Assembly (NCBI GenBank): GCA_009785215.1
Contig: WQWU01000003.1
Span: forward strand, 1-64,000
From: Treponema sp.
Lineage (GTDB): Bacteria; Spirochaetota; Spirochaetia; Treponematales; Breznakiellaceae
Direction of reading: 5' to 3'
Length of the DNA stretch: 64,000 nucleotides
This document shows positions 29,171-37,686 of this stretch, one piece after another. The notes beneath the pieces were generated by a model that made no database searches, was not told the DNA's origin, and saw nothing but the letters and a program-made list of their open reading frames with translations. Position 1 is the stretch's first letter, and each line of letters starts with the position of its first letter. The translations under genes were made by a program, and so were the position numbers.

Positions 29171-30469
29171 ATGTCAAATAACGAAATTTTAAAACCGCAG
29201 GACAGACCCAGTATCGGAAAATGGATCCCTTTATCGTTTCAGCATGTTTTTGCAATGTTTGGAGCGACAATTCTGGTTCCGCTTTTAACGGGATTAAGCC
29301 CTGCAACAGCGCTTTTTACAGCAGGTACAGGAACAATGCTGTTCATCCTTTGTACAGGCGCAAAAGTACCGGCCTTTTTAGGTTCATCATTCAGCTTTAT
29401 AGCGCCGTTGATTGGCGTATCGGCTGCTTACGGTCTTTCATACGCGCTTGGCGGCGCGATAGTGGCGGGATTATTCTATTGTCTTATCGCGACTATAATT
29501 CGCTTTACAGGTACAGGATGGCTTGACCGTGTAATGCCGCCTGTAGTTATCGGCTCTGTAATCGTGGTAATCGGTCTCTACCTGGCTCCTGTCGCAATGA
29601 ACATGGCATCACGCGTTAACCCCAATGATCCGGGTACATACAGTCTTGTATTCCTTTCCATTGCTGCGGTAACCCTTTGTGTAACAATCGTATCCAATAT
29701 TTTTCTCAAAGGTTTCTTCAGCGCCATTCCCATATTGATAGGGCTTATTGCAGGCTATATTTTTACGCTTCTTATGGGTTTGGTGTTTCCAGCCTACGCG
29801 ATTATAGATTTTCAAATTGTAAAAGACGCGGCATGGTTTGGCTTCCCGAAATTCCACGTACCCAGTTTTAACATTGTTCCCATTATAATTTTCGTAATTG
29901 TTTCACTTGCTACTATCTGCGAACATTTGGGAGACATGGTTGTAACAAGTAAAATTGTAGGTCAGGATTTCTACAAAAATCCCGGGCTTCACCGCACACT
30001 TATCGGAGACGGTATTGCCACAACCTGGGCGGCTATCTGGGGCGGACCTCCCAATACCACTTACAGCGAAAATGTCGGCGTAATGGCTATTACCCGCGTT
30101 TACTCGGTTTGGGTAATAGGAGGAGCGGCTGTAATCGCTGTCTTCCTTTCGTTCTTTACAAAATTCGGCGCGATTATTCAAACTATTCCTACACCGGTTC
30201 TGGGCGGCGTATCCATTCTGCTCTTCGGAATTATTGCATCCAGCGGCCTTCGCACAATCGTAGAAAGCGGCGTAGATTACAAAGACAAACGTAACCTGAT
30301 AATTACCTCTGTAATTCTTGTTATCGGTATCGGCGGCGGAAAACTGGCATTTAAAATCGCGCAGGATATAAACGGCGACCCGATTATGTTTGAACTTGCA
30401 GGTATTGCGCTTGCAACAGTTGTGGGGATTATACTTAACCTTGTGATTCCTGTGACCAAAAAAGACTAG
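29171..30469 (+). CDS. uraA: Uracil permease (NCS2 family)
   Basis: A 432-residue membrane protein with about 14 helices. The NCS2 start QHVFAMFGATILVPLLTGLSP and the substrate-site block GGPPNTTYSENVGVMAITRVYS match UraA-type uracil:proton symporters more closely than xanthine transporters. It imports uracil. A GGAGG at 29161-29165 fixes the ATG at 29171. A TATAAT at 29149-29154 lies directly upstream with a weak TTCCCA -35, so it may have its own promoter with a very short leader. A long inverted repeat follows the gene. Confidence 0.9.
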   Translation: MSNNEILKPQDRPSIGKWIPLSFQHVFAMFGATILVPLLTGLSPATALFTAGTGTMLFILCTGAKVPAFLGSSFSFIAPLIGVSAAYGLSYALGGAIVAGLFYCLIATIIRFTGTGWLDRVMPPVVIGSVIVVIGLYLAPVAMNMASRVNPNDPGTYSLVFLSIAAVTLCVTIVSNIFLKGFFSAIPILIGLIAGYIFTLLMGLVFPAYAIIDFQIVKDAAWFGFPKFHVPSFNIVPIIIFVIVSLATICEHLGDMVVTSKIVGQDFYKNPGLHRTLIGDGIATTWAAIWGGPPNTTYSENVGVMAITRVYSVWVIGGAAVIAVFLSFFTKFGAIIQTIPTPVLGGVSILLFGIIASSGLRTIVESGVDYKDKRNLIITSVILVIGIGGGKLAFKIAQDINGDPIMFELAGIALATVVGIILNLVIPVTKKD

Positions 30470-30479
30470 CGAGCTCTCC

Positions 30480-30624
30480 GTGCCCTTGCACCGCAGGGCG
30501 GCGGGCGTGGAAAACATTTGCAAAGAGTCTGCTACGGAGCCTCACATCCTTCGGATGCAAGTCTCCTCCGCAGAGAACGGCAAAAATTGTTTTCCACGCT
30601 CGCCGCCCAGCGGTGCAAGGGCAC
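30480..30624. repeat. Long inverted repeat, 36-bp arms (element A)
   Basis: Arms at 30480-30515 and 30589-30624 are inverted copies with 2 mismatches in 36. The outer ends read GTGCCCTTGCACCGC and the inner ends close with GAAAAC. The 73-base centre has a small CATCCTTCGGATG hairpin. It begins 11 bases after the uraA stop. The arms are GC-rich compared with the flanks. It shares layout and the GAAAACAT inner junction with element B at 32216-32347. Confidence 0.85.
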
Positions 30625-30656
30625 AAAAGTGCCTGCTAAGGGAGAAGATTTTCTAT

Positions 30657-31070
30657 ATGAATAATATTATGAAAATATTTTTACTGTTTTTTGTTTTCTC
30701 ATTAATATCTTTTAATATTTATGCTAATGATGTTAATACTTTGATTGATGATCTTGGTCCTGAGTATACTGCTAATTTTATAAATATGGCTCGTGTGAGA
30801 AATATTAATATTCCTGTGGGGAAAAGATATACGGTTAGGGTTGGTTCTGTTTTGGATTATCTTACTTTATCTGATAATGAAAATACGATAATCGGTATTG
30901 ATGCTTCAAGAGGAACAAGGCGTTATATTACAATAGCTGTTAGGGGGTTTCCCCGTTTTGGCAACAGAATTGAAATTGAATATAAAGGCACATTAACTGT
31001 TACCGCGCCCAATAATAGCGAGCAGGCGTTTTATTTAGCGTATTTTGAGATCGTGAATTATATTAGATAA
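30657..31070 (+). CDS. Small exported protein of unknown function
   Basis: The open frame extends back through the inverted repeat, but the likely start is ATG 30657 (a GGGAGAAG lies about 10 bases before it), giving 137 residues. A signal peptide (KIFLLFFVFSLISFNIYAND) is followed by about 115 residues of predicted beta strands (GKRYTVRVGSVLDYLTL, RRYITIAVRGFPRFG, IEIEYKGTLTVTAP). No family is recognised. It may be periplasmic or surface-exposed. The start codon could also be ATG 30669. Confidence 0.6.
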   Translation: MNNIMKIFLLFFVFSLISFNIYANDVNTLIDDLGPEYTANFINMARVRNINIPVGKRYTVRVGSVLDYLTLSDNENTIIGIDASRGTRRYITIAVRGFPRFGNRIEIEYKGTLTVTAPNNSEQAFYLAYFEIVNYIR

Positions 31071-31089
31071 TAAGAATTAATACTTATTT

Positions 31090-31506
31090 CTACTTTGCCA
31101 ATTCATAAAAAGTAACAGACATTCCGCTTTCACCGTCCAGAAGAGCAAGGCGGTTTGTCGCAGGGTCGTATGTAAGAGTATCGTTCATTTCGTATTCACC
31201 GTAATCACTAATGGACAAATATTTAAAATTATAAACATTATCTTCCATTTTGCTCAAATTACCTTGATAAACAAACGCGCCTCTTACAAATTCTACTTTT
31301 GCTATGCTGTCTTTATCTTTAGTTATTCGTAATACAGAGGTAGAAAGTCTTTCTTCCGCATAAGTATCTCCGTATTCACCTCTGGTTATAACATAACGCC
31401 AATTTCCATAAATTTCTCCGTCATCATTTGCAGATGCCGTACTCGCGCAAGACATTACCGTAATCGCAATAATACCGATAACCGCAATTGTTAAATACTT
31501 TTTCAT
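31090..31506 (-). CDS. Small lipoprotein of unknown function
   Basis: A 138-residue protein with a lipoprotein signal peptide; the lipobox is VMSC with Cys at about residue 19. The mature part starts with a short Ala/Ser linker and then beta strands including GNWRYVITRGEYGDT and the final SGMSVTFYELAK. The GNWRY opening and strand pattern recall lipocalin-like domains that measure ligand or stress, but the match is too weak to name. Downstream of another lipoprotein gene by 9 bases, so the two are co-transcribed. Confidence 0.7.
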   Translation of the reverse strand: MKKYLTIAVIGIIAITVMSCASTASANDDGEIYGNWRYVITRGEYGDTYAEERLSTSVLRITKDKDSIAKVEFVRGAFVYQGNLSKMEDNVYNFKYLSISDYGEYEMNDTLTYDPATNRLALLDGESGMSVTFYELAK

Positions 31507-31515
31507 AAAAACTCC

Positions 31516-31959
31516 TTAACCCGCTGCTTCAGAAAAATCATACCAGGATATTAAATTTGTTTCCTGATTCATATTAAAATTAAATTTATAACCCTGCCAA
31601 TTTGGAAACCCCTGATTATCAGTTGCTTGTATCATTAAATAAACATGGAATTCGCCGTTTTTTCTAAATGGCTCATTTGTTTTCCCTGATTTAGTATCTA
31701 TCATTAGTAAATTAGAAATAGTAGTATCATTTATTAACACAGGCTGTGACCAGGCAAGCCAGTCAAATATCCCATTTTCGTCATAAACTGCCAAAGATAC
31801 ATTGCAATACATACCAATAAACATTGTAGGAATATCAAAAATTATCACATTTTTTTGCAGATTTTCCCTTTGCGAACCAGCAGACGCACACCCGGCAAAA
31901 CCCAAAGCAAAAACCGACATGCAAACCAGCAATACCAAGGTAACAAGTTTTCTTTTCAT
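31516..31959 (-). CDS. Small lipoprotein of unknown function
   Basis: A 147-residue protein with a lipoprotein signal; the lipobox is GFAGC with Cys at about residue 24. The mature region holds beta-rich segments (VIIFDIPTMFIGMYCNVSLAVYDENG, EFHVYLMIQATDNQG). No family recognised. It is the first gene of a two-lipoprotein minus-strand unit. Upstream (31960-32420) there is no gene, only repeats. Confidence 0.68.
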   Translation of the reverse strand: MKRKLVTLVLLVCMSVFALGFAGCASAGSQRENLQKNVIIFDIPTMFIGMYCNVSLAVYDENGIFDWLAWSQPVLINDTTISNLLMIDTKSGKTNEPFRKNGEFHVYLMIQATDNQGFPNWQGYKFNFNMNQETNLISWYDFSEAAG

Positions 31960-32215
31960 AATAACTCCTTATAAATTATAATTATACCATATGTTTTAAT
32001 TTTGTCCAGAAAAAAAGTGACAGTTGCCTGAATTTAGGGAAGATTTTTTACCACGAACCAAACGAACACACACGAACCTGTTGTTTGTTGTCAAGGCGCA
32101 GTTTGTGAAGATACAACACATCGTTCCCATGTATGTAATAGAAAGGTAGCTACCGCTTTTAATAAAAGAAAAACAATTGGTACCTGATACCATTTTTTTT
32201 ATATACCAAGCAACA

Positions 32216-32347
32216 GGAAGGCGGGGCAGACTGCGGGCGCAGAAAAACATCTTCCGAAATTCTCCGGCGGAGAGACCGAGCGTAGCGAGAGGCTCATAGC
32301 CGGGCTCTTGAGGGGTTTTTCTGCGCACGCAGGCTGCCCCGTCTTCC
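32216..32347. repeat. Long inverted repeat, 33-bp arms (element B)
   Basis: Arms 32216-32248 and 32315-32347 are inverted copies with 3 mismatches in 33; the inner ends read GCAGAAAAAC. The 66-base centre contains CTCCGGCGGAG and a GAGCGTAGCGAG stretch able to fold. It lies in a 460-base stretch without genes (31960-32420), which otherwise shows a CACGAACC-type motif near 32051-32080 and a GGTAGCTACC palindrome near 32145. Confidence 0.82.
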
Positions 32348-32420
32348 CGGATTCTTGTAATTGTGATTAATTAATGGTAACAGGTACTCTGCGTGACCTG
32401 GACACTAGATAGCAATTATT

Positions 32421-33731
32421 TCAGCTTTTTTCCAGAATTCCCGGTAATCCGCCAACCATATAAAGAGGTACAGAATATAACCCATCTATAAAACCGTAAT
32501 TTTTAAGAGAAAAGCGTATTGAACGAGCAGGTTTAAATTCGTTTCTATACATATTAAGGCTTTCGGATTTAACGCTTTTTCCGGATTTTACCTCAATAGG
32601 GATAATATCGTTTTTATATTGAATAACAAATTCAACTTCTGCAGTATTTTTATCGGTTGCCCAGTAGTAAATTGGAAGTGAAGCATTAGCTGCTAACAAT
32701 TCCTGCAAAACAAATTGTTCAGCAAGTCCACCCTTATAATGAGTAAATGTTTTACTGCTATCATCTAGGTAGCTTTTGGGATCAAGATCGGTTCTTGCGG
32801 ACAAAAGACCTATATCGTTCATATATAATTTAAAAATCGAAGATTGTTTATACCCTATTAATGGCATATTAGGCAGGCTAACACGATATAGTTTAAGGAT
32901 GAGGTTAGTATCGGTAAGCCAGTTAAGGGCAATTTCATAGTCCCGCCCGCGAGAGCCTTCTTTCATATCAGAATACAGAAATCGCTTGTTCTCTTTGGCA
33001 AGCTGTGTTGGAATAGACTCCCAAATATCCCGCGTACGCGCAATGTAAGAAGATGGAATATGCTTTGCAAAATCAGCATAATAAGAATCGATAATTACTT
33101 TTTGCACTTCACGCACTTCTTTAAAATTTCGGTTTTCTGAATATTTCTTTACAGCAGCAGGCATTCCGCCGGTAAAAAAATACTGCTTTAATAACTCGAC
33201 AATCGGATCATGAAATGTCGTTATAGTTTGAAAATCAAAAATTTTAATGCTAGGTAAAAAACGATCGTCTATCTCGCTCATGAATTCATAAAATGACATT
33301 GGATACATCGTCAATATATCTACCTTACCTACAGGAAAGCCCGTGCCTTCCAATGTCATAACGCCAAGCAAACTACCTGCGGCAATCACATGGTATTCCG
33401 GAGCGTTTTCGTTAAAATATTTTAATGATGTAAGCGCACGCGGGCATTCCTGAACCTCATCAAAAATAATGAGCGTTTCCGGCGTAATTTTTATATTTGC
33501 CGCAATACTCAGTTCATGGATAATACGCGGAATACTAAGGTCTTTTTCGAAAATATTTTTAAGCAGACTATCGGAATCAAAGGAAATATAAGCGGCAGAA
33601 TCGTAGTATTTTGCACCAAATTCCTTCATGAGCCAGGTCTTGCCAACCTGCCTTGCCCCATAAAGAACCAGAGGCTTTTTGTCTGAGGATTTCTTCCATT
33701 TTTCCAACTTTTCAACCATTGAACGGTACAT
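32421..33731 (-). CDS. AAA ATPase with DUF4143 domain
   Basis: A 436-residue protein. The N-terminal AAA_14 ATPase has Walker A YGARQVGKT at about residues 24-32, Walker B TLIIFDEVQECP and sensor IAAGSLLG. The C-terminal DUF4143 part has a restriction-endonuclease-like core (YYWATDKNTAEVEFVIQYKNDIIPIEVKSGK), whose E...D/E-x-K residues could be catalytic. These proteins are common in variable gene contents of gut bacteria and archaea; the role is not known, although mobile or defence functions have been suggested. It stands alone, flanked by inverted repeats. Confidence 0.88.
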   Translation of the reverse strand: MYRSMVEKLEKWKKSSDKKPLVLYGARQVGKTWLMKEFGAKYYDSAAYISFDSDSLLKNIFEKDLSIPRIIHELSIAANIKITPETLIIFDEVQECPRALTSLKYFNENAPEYHVIAAGSLLGVMTLEGTGFPVGKVDILTMYPMSFYEFMSEIDDRFLPSIKIFDFQTITTFHDPIVELLKQYFFTGGMPAAVKKYSENRNFKEVREVQKVIIDSYYADFAKHIPSSYIARTRDIWESIPTQLAKENKRFLYSDMKEGSRGRDYEIALNWLTDTNLILKLYRVSLPNMPLIGYKQSSIFKLYMNDIGLLSARTDLDPKSYLDDSSKTFTHYKGGLAEQFVLQELLAANASLPIYYWATDKNTAEVEFVIQYKNDIIPIEVKSGKSVKSESLNMYRNEFKPARSIRFSLKNYGFIDGLYSVPLYMVGGLPGILEKS

Positions 33732-33788
33732 TTTTACCCCTATTTACCTTGTTTTCTTTAATTATAACGCTTTTTTATAGTTTGTCAA

Positions 33789-33849
33789 GAATTATGTGGG
33801 ATTTTGCACGGAATTCCGCGGAATTCTGTGCAGATTTGGCACATAATTC
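33789..33849. repeat. Nested palindrome between divergent genes
   Basis: Outer arms GAATTATGTG (33789-33798) and CACATAATTC (33840-33849) are perfect inverted copies. Inside is a perfect 16-base palindrome GAATTCCGCGGAATTC at 33811-33826 flanked by GCAC / TGTGC. It lies between the divergent AAA ATPase and sensor-kinase genes, so it may be an operator or a small mobile repeat. Confidence 0.75.
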
Positions 33850-33925
33850 CGTTTGTAATATAGAGCTTGTCTTTATTTCAAATTTATGGTAATATAACTA
33901 TAGGTTTTACAAAAAAAATGGGGTT

Positions 33926-36610
33926 ATGAATAACAAAAAAATAAACCAGCAAAAGAAAAACCAAATACCGCGTTTCTTTATTGTATCCATTTTTATAATT
34001 GTAATACTGCTTGTTGTAATACCTTTAACAACTATTTATATACTCACCAAGGCTTATGATGACCAGATTCGGAACGAAACGACTAAAACATCGGCGTTTA
34101 TCAGAAAAACAGTTCGTTCCTTTGTTGACGGCGCGTATAACCTGTCAAGCGAATTGGCGACAAACCCTGCTATCCTTACCATGAAAAATGATATTTTGTC
34201 GCCAATACTTGCCGACTGTGTAAACCGTAACGACTACATGGTGCTTTTATACATAACCGGTATGGACGGGATGCAGATAGCGCGATCCAGCGGACAGTTG
34301 GGCGACCGCAGCGGACGCTTTTGGTTTAAACAGATGAAGGTAACCGGACAGCCGTTCGTCTCTCCGTCGTATTATTCGCTGACGGGAAATATGCCCTGTA
34401 CTTCTATTTTTTTGCCCATGTGCCAAAGCAATTCCGATGAAATGATAGGTATTTTCGGCGCGGATATTGATCTTATATATCTTCAGCAGCTGGCAGAGCA
34501 ATTCGCAAATCCGGAAAGCGGGCTTCATTCTTTCATTATTGACGGCGAAGGAGTTGTAATCGCGCATCCTGATTACCGCTATTTGGAAACGCTTACAAAT
34601 TATAAAACATTGATCCGCACCGTTTCTGTAATGGATGAACATGGAAATGCGCTTTTAAACCCGGACACAAGCGTAGTAACAATGGAAGAAGAATTTACCG
34701 TCTCTGACAGTTTTAGCAAAATGATAACATCGGTAATGAGCGGGAACAGCGGTCTTGATGTCGTAGAGTATAACGGTACAAGTTACTATATGAGTTATGA
34801 ACCCATTAACCTTCCCGGTTATTCGGACTCCTGGTCTGTTGTCACGATGCAAAACAGAAGCATTGCCATGAGCGCAGTGTCACGGCTTATAATCCAGGTG
34901 ACAATTATAGTAGCTGCTATAATAATTATTTTTACCGCGCTGATTTATACGCTTTTTAAAACTTTACGGAAAACCATGACACATCTTGAAACAGCCAACG
35001 ATCGTTTTAAAATCATGTTCGACTCAAACCCCTATATAAATATTCTCTTTAACAGCCGTTTTGAGGTGATTGATTGTAATTCCGTCGCTTTGAATTTTAT
35101 GGGTTTTGAGTCGAAAGAACAAATATCTGCGGGGTTTGCGCAGCGTGTGGCAAGAAGCCTGCCAAAAGTCCAGTCAGACGGACGAATCACAACATCATTG
35201 ATAGAAAGGCTGACAGCAGCCGTAGAAAAAGGCGTCGAAAAATTTGAAACAGAGCTTCATTTTGAAGACCGTAAAAGAATTGTAGATGTGGAGTTTAAAA
35301 AAATATCTTATGATGACAGCTTTGCCATAATTGCAAACGCTCATGATATAACCGATATTCGCAGACGGGAACTGGAACTTAAAAAAGCGCGGATGGATGC
35401 TGAAATAGCAAGTCAATCAAAAAGCAACTTTCTTGCCAATATGAGCCATGAGATGCGTACTCCGATGAACGCGATCATCGGCATGACAGCGATAGGGAGG
35501 AAATCCAAATCTATTGTAGATAAAAACCACTCTTTGAACAAGATCGGGGACGCGTCTTCGCACCTGCTTGGAGTGATCAATGACGTACTTGACATGGCAA
35601 AAATCGAAGCTGACAAGCTGGAACTTTCTCCCATAGAGTATAGCTTTGAACGCGTTCTTCAAAAGGTGCTGACCGTAGTAAATTTCCGTGTTGAAGAAAA
35701 AGAGCAGCAATTGACAGTAAATGTTGATAAAAATATTCCGCGCTTTTTGATTGGGGATGAACAGCGCTTAGTGCAGATTATTACGAATCTGATGTCCAAT
35801 GCTGTTAAATTTACTCCTGAGGGAGGTCATATCAGCCTGAACGCGTTTTTGGTTTCTGAAAATGAAGGTAATTGCGAGCTTCGTATCGAGGTGACAGACT
35901 CAGGGATTGGCATATCTGCCGAACAAAAGGAAAGGTTGTTCCTGGCTTTTGAGCAGGCTGATGCCGGAACAAGCCGACAATACGGAGGCACAGGGCTTGG
36001 TCTGACTATATCAAAACGGATCATAGAGCTTATGGGCGGCAAGATTTGGGTAGAATCTGATCTTGGAAAAGGCGCGAAATTTATTTTTACTGTGAAAGCC
36101 CGGCGCAGCAATAACGCAAACGAGAATTTAGGTTTATTTGATAAAGACAAAGAAGATAATATTATAGGCGGTGAGTTCACAGGCAAGAATCTTTTGGTTG
36201 TAGAAGATGTAGAAATAAACCGGGAAATACTTATTTCCCTTTTACACGATACAGGGCTTTCGATTGACTGCGCCGAAAACGGCAAGGAAGCGCTTAAAAT
36301 GGTAGAAGCAAATACCGATAAATACGACATCGTTTTTATGGATGTGCAAATGCCTGTAATGAACGGACATGAAGCAACCCGGCGTATCCGCGCCTTTGAA
36401 GCAAGTCAATATAAGAAAGACAAGCGAATTCCTATTATTGCTTTAACTGCAAATGTCTTTAAAAGCGACATAGAGGACTGTCTTGCAGCAGGCATGAACG
36501 ATCATCTTGGCAAACCGCTCGACATAGACAGGGTGATAGAAAAGCTAAGACAATGGTGCCAGACACCAAGCAACGGCGCCCATGGCGGTGACAGGCACCA
36601 ACGAAAATAA
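33926..36610 (+). CDS. Hybrid sensor histidine kinase
   Basis: An 894-residue membrane sensor. Two membrane helices (about residues 15-45 and 315-340) bracket a dCACHE-type extracellular sensor (DRSGRFWFKQMKVTGQPFVSPSYYS, GIFGADIDL). A PAS-like segment follows at about 365-475, then HisKA with the phospho-acceptor His in NFLANMSHEMRTPMN and a HATPase domain (NLMSNAVKF, DSGIGI, GGTGLGL). The protein ends in a receiver domain whose phospho-Asp is in IVFMDVQMPVMNG. The final about 15 residues come from an inverted repeat. The signal is probably a small metabolite. No cognate regulator is adjacent. Confidence 0.93.
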   Translation: MNNKKINQQKKNQIPRFFIVSIFIIVILLVVIPLTTIYILTKAYDDQIRNETTKTSAFIRKTVRSFVDGAYNLSSELATNPAILTMKNDILSPILADCVNRNDYMVLLYITGMDGMQIARSSGQLGDRSGRFWFKQMKVTGQPFVSPSYYSLTGNMPCTSIFLPMCQSNSDEMIGIFGADIDLIYLQQLAEQFANPESGLHSFIIDGEGVVIAHPDYRYLETLTNYKTLIRTVSVMDEHGNALLNPDTSVVTMEEEFTVSDSFSKMITSVMSGNSGLDVVEYNGTSYYMSYEPINLPGYSDSWSVVTMQNRSIAMSAVSRLIIQVTIIVAAIIIIFTALIYTLFKTLRKTMTHLETANDRFKIMFDSNPYINILFNSRFEVIDCNSVALNFMGFESKEQISAGFAQRVARSLPKVQSDGRITTSLIERLTAAVEKGVEKFETELHFEDRKRIVDVEFKKISYDDSFAIIANAHDITDIRRRELELKKARMDAEIASQSKSNFLANMSHEMRTPMNAIIGMTAIGRKSKSIVDKNHSLNKIGDASSHLLGVINDVLDMAKIEADKLELSPIEYSFERVLQKVLTVVNFRVEEKEQQLTVNVDKNIPRFLIGDEQRLVQIITNLMSNAVKFTPEGGHISLNAFLVSENEGNCELRIEVTDSGIGISAEQKERLFLAFEQADAGTSRQYGGTGLGLTISKRIIELMGGKIWVESDLGKGAKFIFTVKARRSNNANENLGLFDKDKEDNIIGGEFTGKNLLVVEDVEINREILISLLHDTGLSIDCAENGKEALKMVEANTDKYDIVFMDVQMPVMNGHEATRRIRAFEASQYKKDKRIPIIALTANVFKSDIEDCLAAGMNDHLGKPLDIDRVIEKLRQWCQTPSNGAHGGDRHQRK
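36554..36600. repeat. Inverted repeat inside the kinase 3' end
   Basis: TGGTGCCAGACACC (36554-36567) and GGTGACAGGCACCA (36587-36600) are inverted copies with 2 mismatches in 14. The repeat encodes the last residues of the sensor kinase, beyond the receiver domain, so it probably inserted at or near the original stop. Confidence 0.7.
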
Positions 36611-36613
36611 ATC

Positions 36614-37663
36614 ATGCCAAACCTTCGCGACAGGCTAAGACGAATACAGGAACAAAAAACAGTAAAGACATACGAAAATACCGTTTCTAAAAATAATTTA
36701 GAAGGCTGGGAAACTTGCGGATTTAATGTTTTAAAGAGGGTAGTAACAGTTCCTTCTGTATTATATAAAATTAAAAAATTGCCGGACGCGCTGCCTGTCA
36801 TTATTCCGGATTTAAAAAAAATACCGGATATCGGGGATTTTGTTTTTTTTGACCTTGAAACATCAGGGCTTTCTATGGGAGCCGGTACAGTCGCTTTCCT
36901 TGCCGCTTTTGGACGAATTACAGGTAAACAATTGAGCATTAAACAATATCTGCTTTTGGACTATTCAGGGCAAAATGATTTTTTGGAAAATGTAATTGGC
37001 GAATTTAAATATAAAAAAGATGTTATTGTCAGTTATAACGGAAAATGTTTTGACGCTCAGATAATAAAAACAATGTGCCTTATGAACAGAATTAAACCGC
37101 CCGAATATAATCATGCCGATTTATTATATCCTGCTCGCCGTCTTTGGAAATCTATTATTCAGGATTGTTCTCAAGGATCGATAGAAAGAAATATACTTGG
37201 TATTCACAGAAATAATGACATACCTGGAGTCCTTGCTCCTGATATCTGGTTTGATTTTTTAAAAACAGGCAGAACAGAGCGTTTAATTGGTATCTGTAAT
37301 CATAATTGTTATGATATTTCAGGATTATCTTCCATTCTGGATAAAATGATTTCTATAGCAAATGATCCTTTCGATTCAAAACACAAGTATGATATTGAAC
37401 GTCTTGCTTTATACTGCAGAAAATATTTAAGTTATTCTGAAGATTTATCAATTATAAAAAATGAGCTTTTACGCCATGCGGCAGTTAAGGGTTATTCTCA
37501 GGCTGTTTATATTTATTCTTATGAACAAATGCGAAACAGGAATTACAGGGAAGCGTTAAAGTTTGTAAATAAAGGATTAAAACTTTATGATGAAGAATCC
37601 CGGCAGTACCTTGTATTATTCAGAAGAAAAGAAAGACTTGAAAAGATTATCGCAAAATGCTAA
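36614..37663 (+). CDS. RNase H-like (DEDD) exonuclease, YprB family
   Basis: A 349-residue protein. Residues about 75-245 form an RNase_H_2 exonuclease-like fold: FFDLETSGL has the first DxE pair, VSYNGKCFDAQII the next Asp, and the later NCYDISGLSSIL holds another Asp. The C-terminal 80 residues look like a TPR pair (GYSQAVYIYSYEQMRNRNYREALKFVNKGLKLY). The family is thought to act as a 3'-5' exonuclease on DNA or RNA; no partner is shown. It begins 3 bases after the kinase stop and lies 23 bases before argS. Confidence 0.82.
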   Translation: MPNLRDRLRRIQEQKTVKTYENTVSKNNLEGWETCGFNVLKRVVTVPSVLYKIKKLPDALPVIIPDLKKIPDIGDFVFFDLETSGLSMGAGTVAFLAAFGRITGKQLSIKQYLLLDYSGQNDFLENVIGEFKYKKDVIVSYNGKCFDAQIIKTMCLMNRIKPPEYNHADLLYPARRLWKSIIQDCSQGSIERNILGIHRNNDIPGVLAPDIWFDFLKTGRTERLIGICNHNCYDISGLSSILDKMISIANDPFDSKHKYDIERLALYCRKYLSYSEDLSIIKNELLRHAAVKGYSQAVYIYSYEQMRNRNYREALKFVNKGLKLYDEESRQYLVLFRRKERLEKIIAKC

Positions 37664-37686
37664 TGTAAATTATATTGGAGATATAA

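Noticed and set aside
29903..30523. 206-residue antisense frame over uraA
   Set aside because: Shadow of a well-recognised permease; no independent support.
32051..32080. Short CACGAACC direct repeats as a CRISPR or origin
   Set aside because: Only a few irregular copies over 30 bases; too little structure to call.
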